From Bacteroides mediterraneensis (lineage in GTDB: Bacteria; Bacteroidota; Bacteroidia; Bacteroidales; Bacteroidaceae), in contig NZ_DAJPEN010000001.1 of assembly GCF_025993685.1 (NCBI RefSeq), positions 1,984,001 through 2,048,000 on the forward strand: a stretch of 64,000 nucleotides of DNA. The letters run 5' to 3'. Position numbers and translations under genes: made by a program. The notes below the pieces were generated by a model, which made no database searches, was not told where the DNA came from, and saw nothing but the letters and a program-made list of their open reading frames with translations. Shown here piece after piece: positions 27,683 to 37,130 of this stretch (within the stretch, counting starts at the first letter, position 1; each line of letters starts with the position of its first letter).

Positions 27683-30600
27683 TTACTCACACATCTCCAA
27701 AAGCTGTTTTCCGGCCTGATGGTTAATATCCAGACGAACTACCTCGGAAAGGAATTGATGAGCCTTTTCCTTGTCGCCCAGTCCAAGGTATCCCATTCCC
27801 ATTACCAAATTACAGTGAATTAAATTGCGCACATTCAAATCATCATCCCAAATCAGCAAATCGGGAAGTGATACAGCAAAGTAGTCAATCTTCACCTTGT
27901 CAAACAAATGCTTTTCACCATGCTTAATCAGGCGGTTAAAGCGACTGCGTGCCTTGTCTTCTTCACCCAGCTTACGCCATGCCAGTCCCTGATAGAAAAT
28001 CTTGTCGGGCTGCTGGTCGTTATAGAAAAAGGCGATGGCAGGTTCAGCGGAACCCTTGGTAGCCTTTGTAAAGTATTCTTTGGCCAGAACTTCTTCGCCA
28101 AGCCCTTCGTAGGCACATCCCATCCAATAGTGGATGTCATTTTCTTCTGCCATAGAAAGCTTGCCTTCACCCAAATTATCTGGATATTTTTCAGTTTCCT
28201 TCAACAAGCGGACTGCATCGGCAAAGCGGCCTTCACGGATGGCAATCTTAGCCAGTTCCACACGACAGAGCAAATACTGACTGGTGACTTTTCCTTCACC
28301 GCCTTCCCACGGATGGAACTTACGAGAGTTAATCAAATCGTATGCTTTCTGGTATTCACCCAACTGGTTATAGAGTGTAATACGCTCGATACACAAGTCA
28401 TCACGCTGTTCTACTATATCAGCATGTGCTTCCAGAAAATCCAGACGCTGGCGGTGCGGATAGCGAAGTTTCTTGTAAAGCTGATCAAGTTCCATCAGGA
28501 TACGTGCGTCGGTAGTATCCAGATTGTAGGCTTTCTCCAGTGTAGCCAACGCTTTCTTCGGATTGTGCTGCTTATTATAATAAGCCAGTGACAAGTTGCG
28601 CAACACAGTGGGATAAGTATCATCAATCAATGCCGACTTTTCCCAACAAGCAATGGCTTCATCATAGATACGGGACGCATAATGAAAGTTTCCTAAATAA
28701 TAAGGTGCCTTCGCTCCTTCCGGATTGAGCAACATCGCATCGTTCAGCATCAGCACTTCTTCCAGCTTGTTCGGAAAGCAGTAGTCCGGACACATGGTTT
28801 CTGCTTTCTTGTAAAGAGCCACAGCCTCTTCTTTCTTACCCATCTTGGAAGCAAAATAACCCAACGCATAATATACCATCGGATAAGTAGCTTCGTTTTC
28901 TTCCGTTACAAAAGACAACAGCTGAGTAGCTTCTTCATACATACCAGCCGATGCATAGTCGATGGCATATTCCAGATAGCTGTGTACGGCACCACGCATC
29001 AAAGATTTCATTTCAGCCTTTGCGGCAGCGGCAGCTTCGGTATTTCCCTGCAATGTCTGAATCAGATAAGATTCGAAACGACACCCCATATTGAACTTAT
29101 CCATAGCCAAAGACTCATTGATAAGAGCCTCAGCCTTTGCCAGTTCACCAGTCTTGCGCAAGAAAGAAACCTTCAACTGACGTCCTTTGTGATTCAGCCA
29201 GTTGCGATACAACGAACGGTCAATATGGTCAAGTCCGTTTGCATAGTCTTCACGGATCATGTCTATCTGTGCCAGGCCCATGTAGCCAGAATCTTGCCAT
29301 GCGGCATTCCAGGTAGCCTTGAAGAAAGCATCGTATGCACCGTCTATGTCGCCTTGCATTTTCTTGCTCCAGCCTAAATTATAGTAAGGTTCTCCTTCGT
29401 ATGGGTTCGGATTACGTTCTGTCTGTGTCTTGATGGCACGGTCAAAATATTTCTGAGCTTCGGCAAAACGCCCGCGGCGCATAAGGAGTAATCCCACCGC
29501 ATTATTGCAGCGAATATCGCTTTCATCACGACTCAGAGCCTCCATATAATAATCCATCGGCAAGTAAGTAGCATGACGATACTGTTCCAAGTGATGACCT
29601 GTCAGGAAAAGCTGCTCCATACTGGCAATCTTCTTCGGGTCGAGTGCTGCCTTAGCCGGTTCCGGAATCGGTCTGATTTCAGGTTTGGCAGCCTGGTAAC
29701 TTACCAGCACCTTACCTTTTTCATCAAGCACGGTCAGTTTTAAATCCTCCATCTTCTGTGTATCGCATGCCACAGTTTCTGTATAAGAATTTTCTGGAGA
29801 AACAGCCGTCAACGCATCCAGATAAATCTTTCCATTTACCGTATTGGTCAGCATAACACGTACTTCACGATGAGCCGCAGTAGTATAAAGAATAACCTTC
29901 ATACGTCCGTCTTCCAACGGCTGCAAGTTGATCAGTGCATCACGAGTAGCATTCTTTACCATGCCTACTTTCTGATAAGGCATAAAGTACTGCACCCATG
30001 ATTTTTCTTCGTATGGTTGCAACCAAGTAAAGTCAGGCTGGTTATCGCAGTACATACCGGTCATCAGTTCAATGTATGGTCCGTCTTCATCCGTCAGGTT
30101 GCGATCCCAAGCCTGTCCGAAATCACCGTTCCCCCAGGTCCATTGTTTCTTACCGGCATTTACATGATGGTCGGCCACATGCAACAATCCTGCTTCAATA
30201 TGTTCTTCGTACCCTCCCACAAAATCAAATTTCGAATTGATGGCCATGTAAGAAGTCGGTACCGGAATGTTTTTGTAGCGTGAAATATCTACTCCGGCAG
30301 AATAATCCACTTTATAATATTCACCTGTGGCTATAGGGAAGCTGGATACCGCACGTTTTCCATGGTCAAACACCGCATTCACATCAGGCGGGAACACTGA
30401 ATAATAGTCTTTGTTCACTACTACCGCCGGATTAGCCCACCACAAGAAAGTCTGCGGGAACGGAGTACGGTTGTACACCTTTGCCTTGATTTCGATGTAA
30501 GCCTTTCCCGGATAGAGGGTAAAACCTGCCATACCTTTGGTACGGAACATACGTTCCACTTCACTGCACCAAACGGTTTTACTGCCATCAGGAAACTCTT

Positions 30601-31048
30601 CAATCATACAGTCGGTCGGAAGATATGTACTGGGGCGATGGTGCTGCGGCCAGTTGAACTCGATACCACCTGAAATCCACGGTCCGGTCAATCCTACCAA
30701 TGCCGGTTTGATTACCTGATTATAATATACGAAATGACGCTTCTTCACTTTATCGTATGCCATTTGAATACGTCCGCCCAGTTCCGGAAGAATCATCAGC
30801 TTGATGTATTCATTCTCTAGAAAAAAAGCCCTCCAAGGACGGTCATGCTTCTCATCCTCAATTTTTTCAATTACCGGATAAGGATATACCGAACCAGAGC
30901 TTCCCTGATACACGCGTTTTTCAAGAAATATCGGATTTTTCTCCTCTTTGCCAATACCATACGTAGGCAACATCACGATTTCTTCCCAAGCTCTTACTTC
31001 GGAAGTATTTACTGTGCTCTGAATCAAATATTCTGTTATTTTTTCCAT
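27683..31048 (-). CDS. DUF5107 and TPR-repeat protein, cytoplasmic
   Basis: This 1121-residue protein has no signal peptide. Its N-terminal half (about residues 30-340) is a DUF5107 domain with a galactose-mutarotase-like look, as in LENEYIKLMILPELGGRIQ and GGIEFNWPQHHRP. The C-terminal half (about residues 500-1110) is built of tetratricopeptide repeats, such as NPYEGEPYYNLGWSKKMQGD. DUF5107 proteins recur in Bacteroidetes PULs. I know of no secure function; an enzyme or sensor acting on imported sugar is an inference from the fold and from the permease gene nearby. It has its own promoter with the shared PUL motif and its own terminator. Confidence 0.88.
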   Translation of the reverse strand: MEKITEYLIQSTVNTSEVRAWEEIVMLPTYGIGKEEKNPIFLEKRVYQGSSGSVYPYPVIEKIEDEKHDRPWRAFFLENEYIKLMILPELGGRIQMAYDKVKKRHFVYYNQVIKPALVGLTGPWISGGIEFNWPQHHRPSTYLPTDCMIEEFPDGSKTVWCSEVERMFRTKGMAGFTLYPGKAYIEIKAKVYNRTPFPQTFLWWANPAVVVNKDYYSVFPPDVNAVFDHGKRAVSSFPIATGEYYKVDYSAGVDISRYKNIPVPTSYMAINSKFDFVGGYEEHIEAGLLHVADHHVNAGKKQWTWGNGDFGQAWDRNLTDEDGPYIELMTGMYCDNQPDFTWLQPYEEKSWVQYFMPYQKVGMVKNATRDALINLQPLEDGRMKVILYTTAAHREVRVMLTNTVNGKIYLDALTAVSPENSYTETVACDTQKMEDLKLTVLDEKGKVLVSYQAAKPEIRPIPEPAKAALDPKKIASMEQLFLTGHHLEQYRHATYLPMDYYMEALSRDESDIRCNNAVGLLLMRRGRFAEAQKYFDRAIKTQTERNPNPYEGEPYYNLGWSKKMQGDIDGAYDAFFKATWNAAWQDSGYMGLAQIDMIREDYANGLDHIDRSLYRNWLNHKGRQLKVSFLRKTGELAKAEALINESLAMDKFNMGCRFESYLIQTLQGNTEAAAAAKAEMKSLMRGAVHSYLEYAIDYASAGMYEEATQLLSFVTEENEATYPMVYYALGYFASKMGKKEEAVALYKKAETMCPDYCFPNKLEEVLMLNDAMLLNPEGAKAPYYLGNFHYASRIYDEAIACWEKSALIDDTYPTVLRNLSLAYYNKQHNPKKALATLEKAYNLDTTDARILMELDQLYKKLRYPHRQRLDFLEAHADIVEQRDDLCIERITLYNQLGEYQKAYDLINSRKFHPWEGGEGKVTSQYLLCRVELAKIAIREGRFADAVRLLKETEKYPDNLGEGKLSMAEENDIHYWMGCAYEGLGEEVLAKEYFTKATKGSAEPAIAFFYNDQQPDKIFYQGLAWRKLGEEDKARSRFNRLIKHGEKHLFDKVKIDYFAVSLPDLLIWDDDLNVRNLIHCNLVMGMGYLGLGDKEKAHQFLSEVVRLDINHQAGKQLLEMCE

Positions 31049-31095
31049 GATAAGTTAGAGTATTTTTTCAATGTTTTTCTATTATTTTTCTGATG

Positions 31096-31103
31096 CAAAA
31101 TTC
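31096..31103 (-). promoter_or_regulatory. Probable DUF5107 gene promoter, degenerate -7 box
   Basis: CAAAATTC on the plus strand reads GAATTTTG on the minus strand, one mismatch from TAnnTTTG. It lies exactly 50 bp from the GATG core of operator site 3 and shares the 10-mer GATGCAAAAT with the second GH2 promoter. Confidence 0.5.
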
Positions 31104-31137
31104 GGTAAAACAGTGTACCTAAAAAATAGAATAAAAA

Positions 31138-31161
31138 GCAAAAAAGATGTATTATTCTTTG
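31138..31161 (-). promoter_or_regulatory. Shared PUL operator, site 3 (DUF5107 gene)
   Basis: AAAAAGATGTATTATTCTT matches the site 1 stretch AAAAGGATGTAATATTTTT in 16 of 19 positions. It has the same orientation relative to its gene and the same 50-bp spacing to the -7-like box. Confidence 0.55.
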
Positions 31162-31164
31162 ATC

Positions 31165-32748
31165 CTACTGGGTTGAAACCAACGTTACCACCACACGTGC
31201 AGGAAGGAGCATATCACTGCTGGTATTCCCTTTATAAATCAGGTCACAACGAGAAGATGTTTCGTAGATTTGAAATTTATCTGATACGTACTCTTTCGGA
31301 AGATGCATAAATGATATATCCAGCGGCACAACCTTATCTGAATAATTAATCAGTACTACAACCAACTTCTTACGTTCTTTGTCTGCATACGCTGAAGCCA
31401 TGACACCAGCCACATTATCCGTATTTGTCACACTGCTCAAACGCACCATACCCGGACGTATAAAAAAGCTATAGTTACCTAAAGTCCATAATAATTTAGA
31501 AGTGCGGAACACTCCATCCTGCTTACAGGTTTCAATCATTTTCTCGTCACCACGCGATGCCCCATTGGCCAATGTCCCATCGTCTATAAAAATAAGACCG
31601 TCCTTATAATCCCATTCCGAAAAAGCCGTCCACCACTGCCAGGAAGAGGCATTAGCTACCGTCAGATCATGATGGATTACACGTGCCACATAAAGTGCCG
31701 TATTCATACTCAAATCTCTCCCTCCACCACCTCGCGGATTATCCGGATTCTGTTCCATCGGACAATATTCTGTCTGCCAATAAGTATAGTCAGATGGAAG
31801 TTGCTTTCTTAATTCTTCAGCCAGTTCCTTACGGGTCTGCACCAGTGTATCCACAGGCCATGTGCTCCAGTATGAATGACCACTCACAACAGGAGCCACT
31901 GATGATAGACCATAAATGGAATATGATCCCTCCTTAGAAAAAATCTCTTCCAGCTGATTGTCTCTTTCCGGTTTATCCGTTGCAGAGCGGTAAAGATATC
32001 GGATGTCGGCGGCCTCTCCGAAAACCACCTTAGTCACCGAATTGCGCTGCTGCAATTCTTTATCTAACAGATGAATCAACCGACTACATTCCATGTTAGT
32101 AGCCTGCATACCTTCCTGTCCGCTGCCTACCCACTCCCACTGCGGTTCATTAATCGGGCTCAAATAATCCAGTTTCAAATGAGTAGAGACTTCTGCCAAG
32201 AAAGCAGCATAGTCATCAAACTGGTCCTCACGAATGTTCGCATACGGAGTTCTTTCACTGGCGCGGGCCATACCGTTTTTTGTCATAAAATAGGGAGCGG
32301 TGATGGAGAAGCCTAAGGAATAGCGTACTCCCCGTTCACGTGCGGCCTGCAACATCCACCGTTGTCCCTCTTGTTTATCCCAATCCCAATTCCCTTCTTT
32401 ATCCAAGAAACATTCCGTGCGACGCCATAGAGAAGCTACTCCTCCATTATCACCGGCCTCATGACTTCCCGAACCAATATTGAAACGCCACATCGAAAGT
32501 CCGATTCCTTTCGGATTTCCCCACGAATCAAACTCTGAACTGAACAACAAATCAGCAATCTGATTTCTTTTCTCCAACGGCCAGTTCTTGCCAATGTATT
32601 GCACACGCCAGCAGTCAGATGCTCCAAAACTATGAATAGTTTGCCGGGGAGAAGCGAAATCAAACACCAACTTCTGTTCCTCCTGAGCACATCCCAGAGC
32701 TGCATACAAAGAAAACCCCAAGCAAAAAACCAACTTATTCATACCCAT
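31165..32748 (-). CDS. GH30 family glycoside hydrolase (O-glycosyl hydrolase, Glyco_hydr_30_2 type), exported
   Basis: This 527-residue glycosidase has a signal peptide ending near AALGCAQ, and a weak lipobox is possible. A TIM barrel with beta side domain follows, starting IHSFGASDCWRVQYIGKNW. The acid/base Glu is in SPINEPQWEW (about residue 201) and the nucleophile in YWQTEYCPMEQNP. This subgroup resembles the GH30 endo-beta-1,6-galactanases, which would fit the GH42 and GH2 enzymes in the same PUL, but the specificity is inferred. It is the last gene of the GH2-MFS-GH30 unit, 28 bp after the permease gene. Confidence 0.87.
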   Translation of the reverse strand: MGMNKLVFCLGFSLYAALGCAQEEQKLVFDFASPRQTIHSFGASDCWRVQYIGKNWPLEKRNQIADLLFSSEFDSWGNPKGIGLSMWRFNIGSGSHEAGDNGGVASLWRRTECFLDKEGNWDWDKQEGQRWMLQAARERGVRYSLGFSITAPYFMTKNGMARASERTPYANIREDQFDDYAAFLAEVSTHLKLDYLSPINEPQWEWVGSGQEGMQATNMECSRLIHLLDKELQQRNSVTKVVFGEAADIRYLYRSATDKPERDNQLEEIFSKEGSYSIYGLSSVAPVVSGHSYWSTWPVDTLVQTRKELAEELRKQLPSDYTYWQTEYCPMEQNPDNPRGGGGRDLSMNTALYVARVIHHDLTVANASSWQWWTAFSEWDYKDGLIFIDDGTLANGASRGDEKMIETCKQDGVFRTSKLLWTLGNYSFFIRPGMVRLSSVTNTDNVAGVMASAYADKERKKLVVVLINYSDKVVPLDISFMHLPKEYVSDKFQIYETSSRCDLIYKGNTSSDMLLPARVVVTLVSTQ

Positions 32749-32776
32749 TAATTTATAACCCTAAAACATCAAACCT

Positions 32777-34162
32777 TTACTTAATCAATTCATTTTCCAG
32801 TTCCTCCAAGGACTTGCCTTTCGTCTCCGGAATACGGCGCCAAACGAACAGGAAGCCACAGAAACAGATGACAGCATAAAGCAGGAAAGTACCGCCTGTA
32901 CCCAGTCCGGAATTCAGGAAAGGGAAAGTATAGGTAAGCAGGAAGGAAGCAATCCACAACGCAGCCGTACATACAGCCATGGCTACGCCACGCACCTTAT
33001 TGGGGAATATTTCAGAAAGTAGCACCCAAGTGACAGGACCTAACGACATGGCATAGAATCCGATGGCCAATACCACAAACACAATCATGATGAAGCCTTT
33101 GAACTCAAAGAAATAGCTTAATCCCAACAAGGTATAGATACCTGCCAGTCCGATGGAACCAGTCAGCATCAACGTCTTTCTTCCTAGGCGGTCGACGGTA
33201 TAGATGGCTACAAATGTAAAGACCAGATTGGCAATACCCGTCACAACAATATTCATCAGTACGTCTGAAATGCCATAACCTGCTGCCTGAAAGATTTCCT
33301 GCGCATAATTGAAAATAACATTGGTACCGCTCCACTGCTGGAACATGGCAACCACAATGCCGATAATCAGCACGTTCCGCATTTTAGAAGAGAAGAGCAA
33401 GGACAATACGCCTTTTTCTGCATGCGAAGCAGCACCTGCACGAGTATAATTTTCAATTTCACTGTCTGCATACGCAGCTCCCCCAATGGAACACAGCACT
33501 TTTCTAGCTTTCTCCATCTGCTTCATACTGGCCAGCCAGCGCGGACTTTCAGGAATAAACAGCGCCAGCAGAAAGAAAAGTCCCGAAGGCACGCATACAG
33601 CCCAGAACATCCAGCGCCATCCGGTCTGTCCGTTCCATGAGTTCAGAATATCGGCTGCCGTAGCACCTTCCGGCACCGGCTCTGCAATGAGCATATTCAC
33701 AATCTGTGCACCAAGTATTCCCAACACAATGGTCAGCTGGTTCAATGTGACGAGTTTACCACGAATCCGGGTAGGTGCCACTTCTGCAATGTACATCGGA
33801 GAAAGGTCGGCTGCCAGCCCGATGGCCATTCCCCCCACAAGACGAGCGACAATAAAGGTGGATATGCCCGTAGAAACTCCAGTAGCCCAGGAAGAAGCCA
33901 AAAAGATAAAAGCAGACAACACCAATAATTTCTTGCGCCCGTAACGGTCGGCCAGAAAACCTGCCATAGTGGCTCCCAACAGACAACCCAGTAAGGCTAT
34001 GCTCATAGCCAGTGCCTGCATCCCTTCATCACCGGCAATATGGAAATATTCTTCATAGAAAGGTTTCGCACCTCCTATCACTACCCAGTCGTACCCGAAA
34101 AGCAAGCCTCCCATGGCCGAAACCAAGCAAATGAAATAGATAAACAACTGATGATTTTTCAT
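32777..34162 (-). CDS. MFS sugar porter (XylE/GalP-like sugar:H+ symporter)
   Basis: This 461-residue inner-membrane permease has 12 predicted transmembrane segments and the sugar-porter signatures DRYGRKKLL, RLVGGMAIGLAADLSPMYIAE, PESPRWL, VDRLGRKTLM and the C-terminal PETKGKSLEELE. It carries a monosaccharide such as galactose, xylose, arabinose or fucose into the cytoplasm with H+. Its position between the second GH2 and the GH30 gene shows that the PUL's final products are taken up as simple sugars. Confidence 0.93.
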   Translation of the reverse strand: MKNHQLFIYFICLVSAMGGLLFGYDWVVIGGAKPFYEEYFHIAGDEGMQALAMSIALLGCLLGATMAGFLADRYGRKKLLVLSAFIFLASSWATGVSTGISTFIVARLVGGMAIGLAADLSPMYIAEVAPTRIRGKLVTLNQLTIVLGILGAQIVNMLIAEPVPEGATAADILNSWNGQTGWRWMFWAVCVPSGLFFLLALFIPESPRWLASMKQMEKARKVLCSIGGAAYADSEIENYTRAGAASHAEKGVLSLLFSSKMRNVLIIGIVVAMFQQWSGTNVIFNYAQEIFQAAGYGISDVLMNIVVTGIANLVFTFVAIYTVDRLGRKTLMLTGSIGLAGIYTLLGLSYFFEFKGFIMIVFVVLAIGFYAMSLGPVTWVLLSEIFPNKVRGVAMAVCTAALWIASFLLTYTFPFLNSGLGTGGTFLLYAVICFCGFLFVWRRIPETKGKSLEELENELIK

Positions 34163-34189
34163 GATTATACGGTTAAAATAAATGTTTTA

Positions 34190-36976
34190 TTAATAGATAC
34201 CTTTAGCGGACTGCTTCTGGTTATGGGCGGTTCCAAACACACCTTTTATTTTATCCAGTCCTTCCACCGGAGCTGGAGCAAACTCTTTGCTGTTCATGTA
34301 ATTCAGAATTGAATAAAGCATCTGACGGGCTACCGGACGTTTGTCGAGGGCTGTCTGCAAATCAAAAGTGGCCAGCATCAGTTTTCCTTCACCCACACTG
34401 CCCTCATACAAGGAAGCCAGGCGACGGTTATGAACAAAATTGTCTACCATCTCTACCACAGGAGCACCTCCCTGAAGGCTGTCTACTACCAAGGTAGTCG
34501 AATTAATGTTCAAATCCCACCATTGCCAATCGGTATGCATATCAGTCGGGAAATCAGCTAATGCCGGATGGGCAGGGTTGCAAAGTACCCCCATAGTGCC
34601 AGCCTGATTCGGAAAATGTACCGGACTCCAGAAAACCGGCACAAACTTTCCTTCAATGCCTTGAAGTGTGCGCCAGTCGGGATTGAACAATACTTTCTCA
34701 CCTTTCTTGAGCAACGCCATTGCTTCGTCGTAACTGCGGGTGTATTTCACGTCTCCCCATTTTGTGTCTACGGATGACGGATAAACCCATACGTTCCAGT
34801 GGTTACGGTATTCTGTTCCGTCAAGCGACAAGCAAACTTCTAATTTCGAAGCGTTGGTTACCTGCTGCAAAGGAAATGAAATTTTTCCCAGTCCACCGTT
34901 ATGCCCGAAAGCCAATGCAGCTGCCGGAGTCTTTCCCTTGACTAACAAGCGTCCGTCTGCAGTAATCTCCCAAGAAAGAGTGCTGTTCTTCAACTCATCC
35001 TTTCCGTAATTACAAAGTTCTATTTGTGCTTCGAATGTTTCATTATTCGTATATACAGCTTTCGGGAAACGCAGCAATGGAACTACCGGTGCGCAAAATT
35101 CACGGAATTCTTCACCTGTAAGAATGCCTTTGCTTTCCCAAAATGCATTGAGCAATCCTACCAAAGCCGTTCCCTGTCCGGGAAAGTCGTGCAAATCAAG
35201 CAGTTGAAAACCGCTGATACCCGGTGTCTTCAAAGCACGTTCTATTTCTTCTTTATAAAGAATAGCAGCTAATTTCCCGGAAGCCTGCAGGTACTGAGGT
35301 GCCTTGTCTGTCAGTCCTTTCTTTTCTAAATCATTCTTCACAGCCATAAAGTTCAGCGGCATCAAAGTTCCCGTATATTTGGGAATCTCCGTAAGATCCG
35401 GATAGACAGAATATTGTCCTATTTCATGGGTTACCAAAGGCACTTCCATACCTTCTATGGATGCACGGAAATCTTTATCGAATGACGGCAGTTCCTGATT
35501 GAATACTCCCTGTCCACGTACCCATCCTTTCTTGGTCCACTGAGTGACGAAGAAATCATCCTGGTTTTCCGGCCAGTCGCCGTGACCTTTTTCGAATGTA
35601 AAGGAAGTGGTGGTATATAAATGGCGGTCGTCTGCAGCCTTCATTTCACCCAACATGGATGCCAAAATATTGAAATCATATTGCAGCTCGTTTCCGATGC
35701 TCCAGAAGCAGAAAGAAGGATGGTTGCCATATTCCTTACTTATACGCTTTGCCTCGGCACGCAGGAACTCGACCGTAGCAGAATCTTTTCCAAGCGTCAC
35801 ACTCCATACTGGAAGCTCTACCTGCACATAGAATCCCATTTCATCGGCTACATTGAACGCAGCTTCCGGCGGACACCAGGAGTGAAAACGGAGATGATTA
35901 ATTCCATATTCGCGTGCAGAAGCATAAAGTTTTTCCCACGAAGCCTCATCTGTAGGAGGTGTGCCGGTCAAAGGAAAAATACAGCACTCCAATGTACCAC
36001 GAAGGAATATCGGTTTTTCGTTCATCACCAGTTTGTTTCCTTCATGGCGTATATCGCGCAATCCGAATGTTTCAGTTGTAAGAGAAGTCGATTTTCCGGA
36101 TACTAATTCTACAGAAGCATCGTAAAGATAAGGATTGAATTCATCCCACAGAGGAGCATTATCTCCTAATTGGCAGGTCAGTTCTACCGTTGAATAGCCT
36201 TTCACAGCTTCTGCTTTGGCCTCGGCAGAAGCGTATGATTTGCCGTCACCCTTTCCTTTCACTTGTAAACAAAGATTGACAGACTCAGCTTGAGCAGAAG
36301 AGTTATAAATAGAAACAACAGTCTTTACTGTGCGTGAAGCAGCATCCGGATAAAGCTGCAAACTTTCTACGCGTGTTTTTTCCACTGCCTTGATGTACAT
36401 ATCACCTAAAATACCGTTCCACTTTACCTGAGTAGCATCAGTATAGGCATGGGCCAAGTCATTCACCGACATATCATAGCGCTTGCGATTGTCCACCCTG
36501 ACAGTCAGCACTTGTTTTTTCCCTGGCCGAATATAAGGAGTCAGGTCATACTCATGCGGAGTAGTCAGACTTTCCTCATGGCCTGCTACCTTCTGTCCGT
36601 CTATCCATACCTGTGTATCCCACAACACACGTTCCAGATGAAGGATACAATCTTTTTCTTTCCAGCCGGAAGGTACCTGAATCTCGCGTGAATACCAGGC
36701 CGGACCTACATAACTGTAGGCACGGGTCAGATGAAGCAGCTGCGGTTTCTCCAATGCAGGTTTTAATGTACATTTAGTGCCCAGATGAGCCTCATCCGTC
36801 GTACCCGGAAGTACGATGGAAGTATCAAACAATTTTCCGCCAAAAGAAGCGTCCATCCCCACATCTGTACTATCCAGACATACTGTCCACTCTCCGGAAA
36901 GATCTACCTGCATGACAGGACTTGTACACGAAACAAAAGGAAGACAAAACAGCCAAGCGATAAGTGTATTTCTCAT
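34190..36976 (-). CDS. GH2 family glycoside hydrolase, lipoprotein (second paralogue)
   Basis: This 928-residue family 2 enzyme has a lipoprotein signal (AWLFCLPFVSC). Its architecture matches the GH2 at 15608-18409: jelly-roll, Ig-like domain, TIM barrel with HSWCPPEAAFNVADEMGFY, acid/base Glu in FWSIGNELQ (residue 430) and nucleophile Glu in VTHEIGQYSVYPDL. The shared HSWCPPEAAF and HEIGQ blocks show that the two are paralogues, though they differ in the NEP versus NEL acid/base context, so their substrates may differ. It starts the GH2-MFS-GH30 unit, and the gap to the permease gene is 27 bp. The PUL motif lies about 80-95 bp upstream of the ATG. Confidence 0.91.
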   Translation of the reverse strand: MRNTLIAWLFCLPFVSCTSPVMQVDLSGEWTVCLDSTDVGMDASFGGKLFDTSIVLPGTTDEAHLGTKCTLKPALEKPQLLHLTRAYSYVGPAWYSREIQVPSGWKEKDCILHLERVLWDTQVWIDGQKVAGHEESLTTPHEYDLTPYIRPGKKQVLTVRVDNRKRYDMSVNDLAHAYTDATQVKWNGILGDMYIKAVEKTRVESLQLYPDAASRTVKTVVSIYNSSAQAESVNLCLQVKGKGDGKSYASAEAKAEAVKGYSTVELTCQLGDNAPLWDEFNPYLYDASVELVSGKSTSLTTETFGLRDIRHEGNKLVMNEKPIFLRGTLECCIFPLTGTPPTDEASWEKLYASAREYGINHLRFHSWCPPEAAFNVADEMGFYVQVELPVWSVTLGKDSATVEFLRAEAKRISKEYGNHPSFCFWSIGNELQYDFNILASMLGEMKAADDRHLYTTTSFTFEKGHGDWPENQDDFFVTQWTKKGWVRGQGVFNQELPSFDKDFRASIEGMEVPLVTHEIGQYSVYPDLTEIPKYTGTLMPLNFMAVKNDLEKKGLTDKAPQYLQASGKLAAILYKEEIERALKTPGISGFQLLDLHDFPGQGTALVGLLNAFWESKGILTGEEFREFCAPVVPLLRFPKAVYTNNETFEAQIELCNYGKDELKNSTLSWEITADGRLLVKGKTPAAALAFGHNGGLGKISFPLQQVTNASKLEVCLSLDGTEYRNHWNVWVYPSSVDTKWGDVKYTRSYDEAMALLKKGEKVLFNPDWRTLQGIEGKFVPVFWSPVHFPNQAGTMGVLCNPAHPALADFPTDMHTDWQWWDLNINSTTLVVDSLQGGAPVVEMVDNFVHNRRLASLYEGSVGEGKLMLATFDLQTALDKRPVARQMLYSILNYMNSKEFAPAPVEGLDKIKGVFGTAHNQKQSAKGIY

Positions 36977-37006
36977 GATATTTTCTGTTATATTGTATTA
37001 CGGATG

Positions 37007-37014
37007 CAAAATAA
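37007..37014 (-). promoter_or_regulatory. Probable promoter of the GH2-MFS-GH30 unit, degenerate -7 box
   Basis: CAAAATAA on the plus strand reads TTATTTTG on the minus strand, one mismatch from TAnnTTTG. It lies exactly 50 bp from the GATG core of operator site 4. The implied leader is about 25 nt. Confidence 0.5.
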
Positions 37015-37048
37015 CAAAAAACAAACAGGGCAGGAAATGGAATATTTA

Positions 37049-37072
37049 GCGGATAAGATGTAAAATACTACG
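37049..37072 (-). promoter_or_regulatory. Shared PUL operator, site 4 (GH2-MFS-GH30 unit)
   Basis: GATAAGATGTAAAATACTAC keeps the GATGTAA core and about 14 of 21 positions of site 1. It has the same orientation and the same 50-bp spacing to its -7-like box as sites 2 and 3. Confidence 0.5.
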
Positions 37073-37130
37073 AAAAAATCATCCATACACAAAGAAATGA
37101 ACAAATCCCCCTGTAAATCCGTTCATATCC

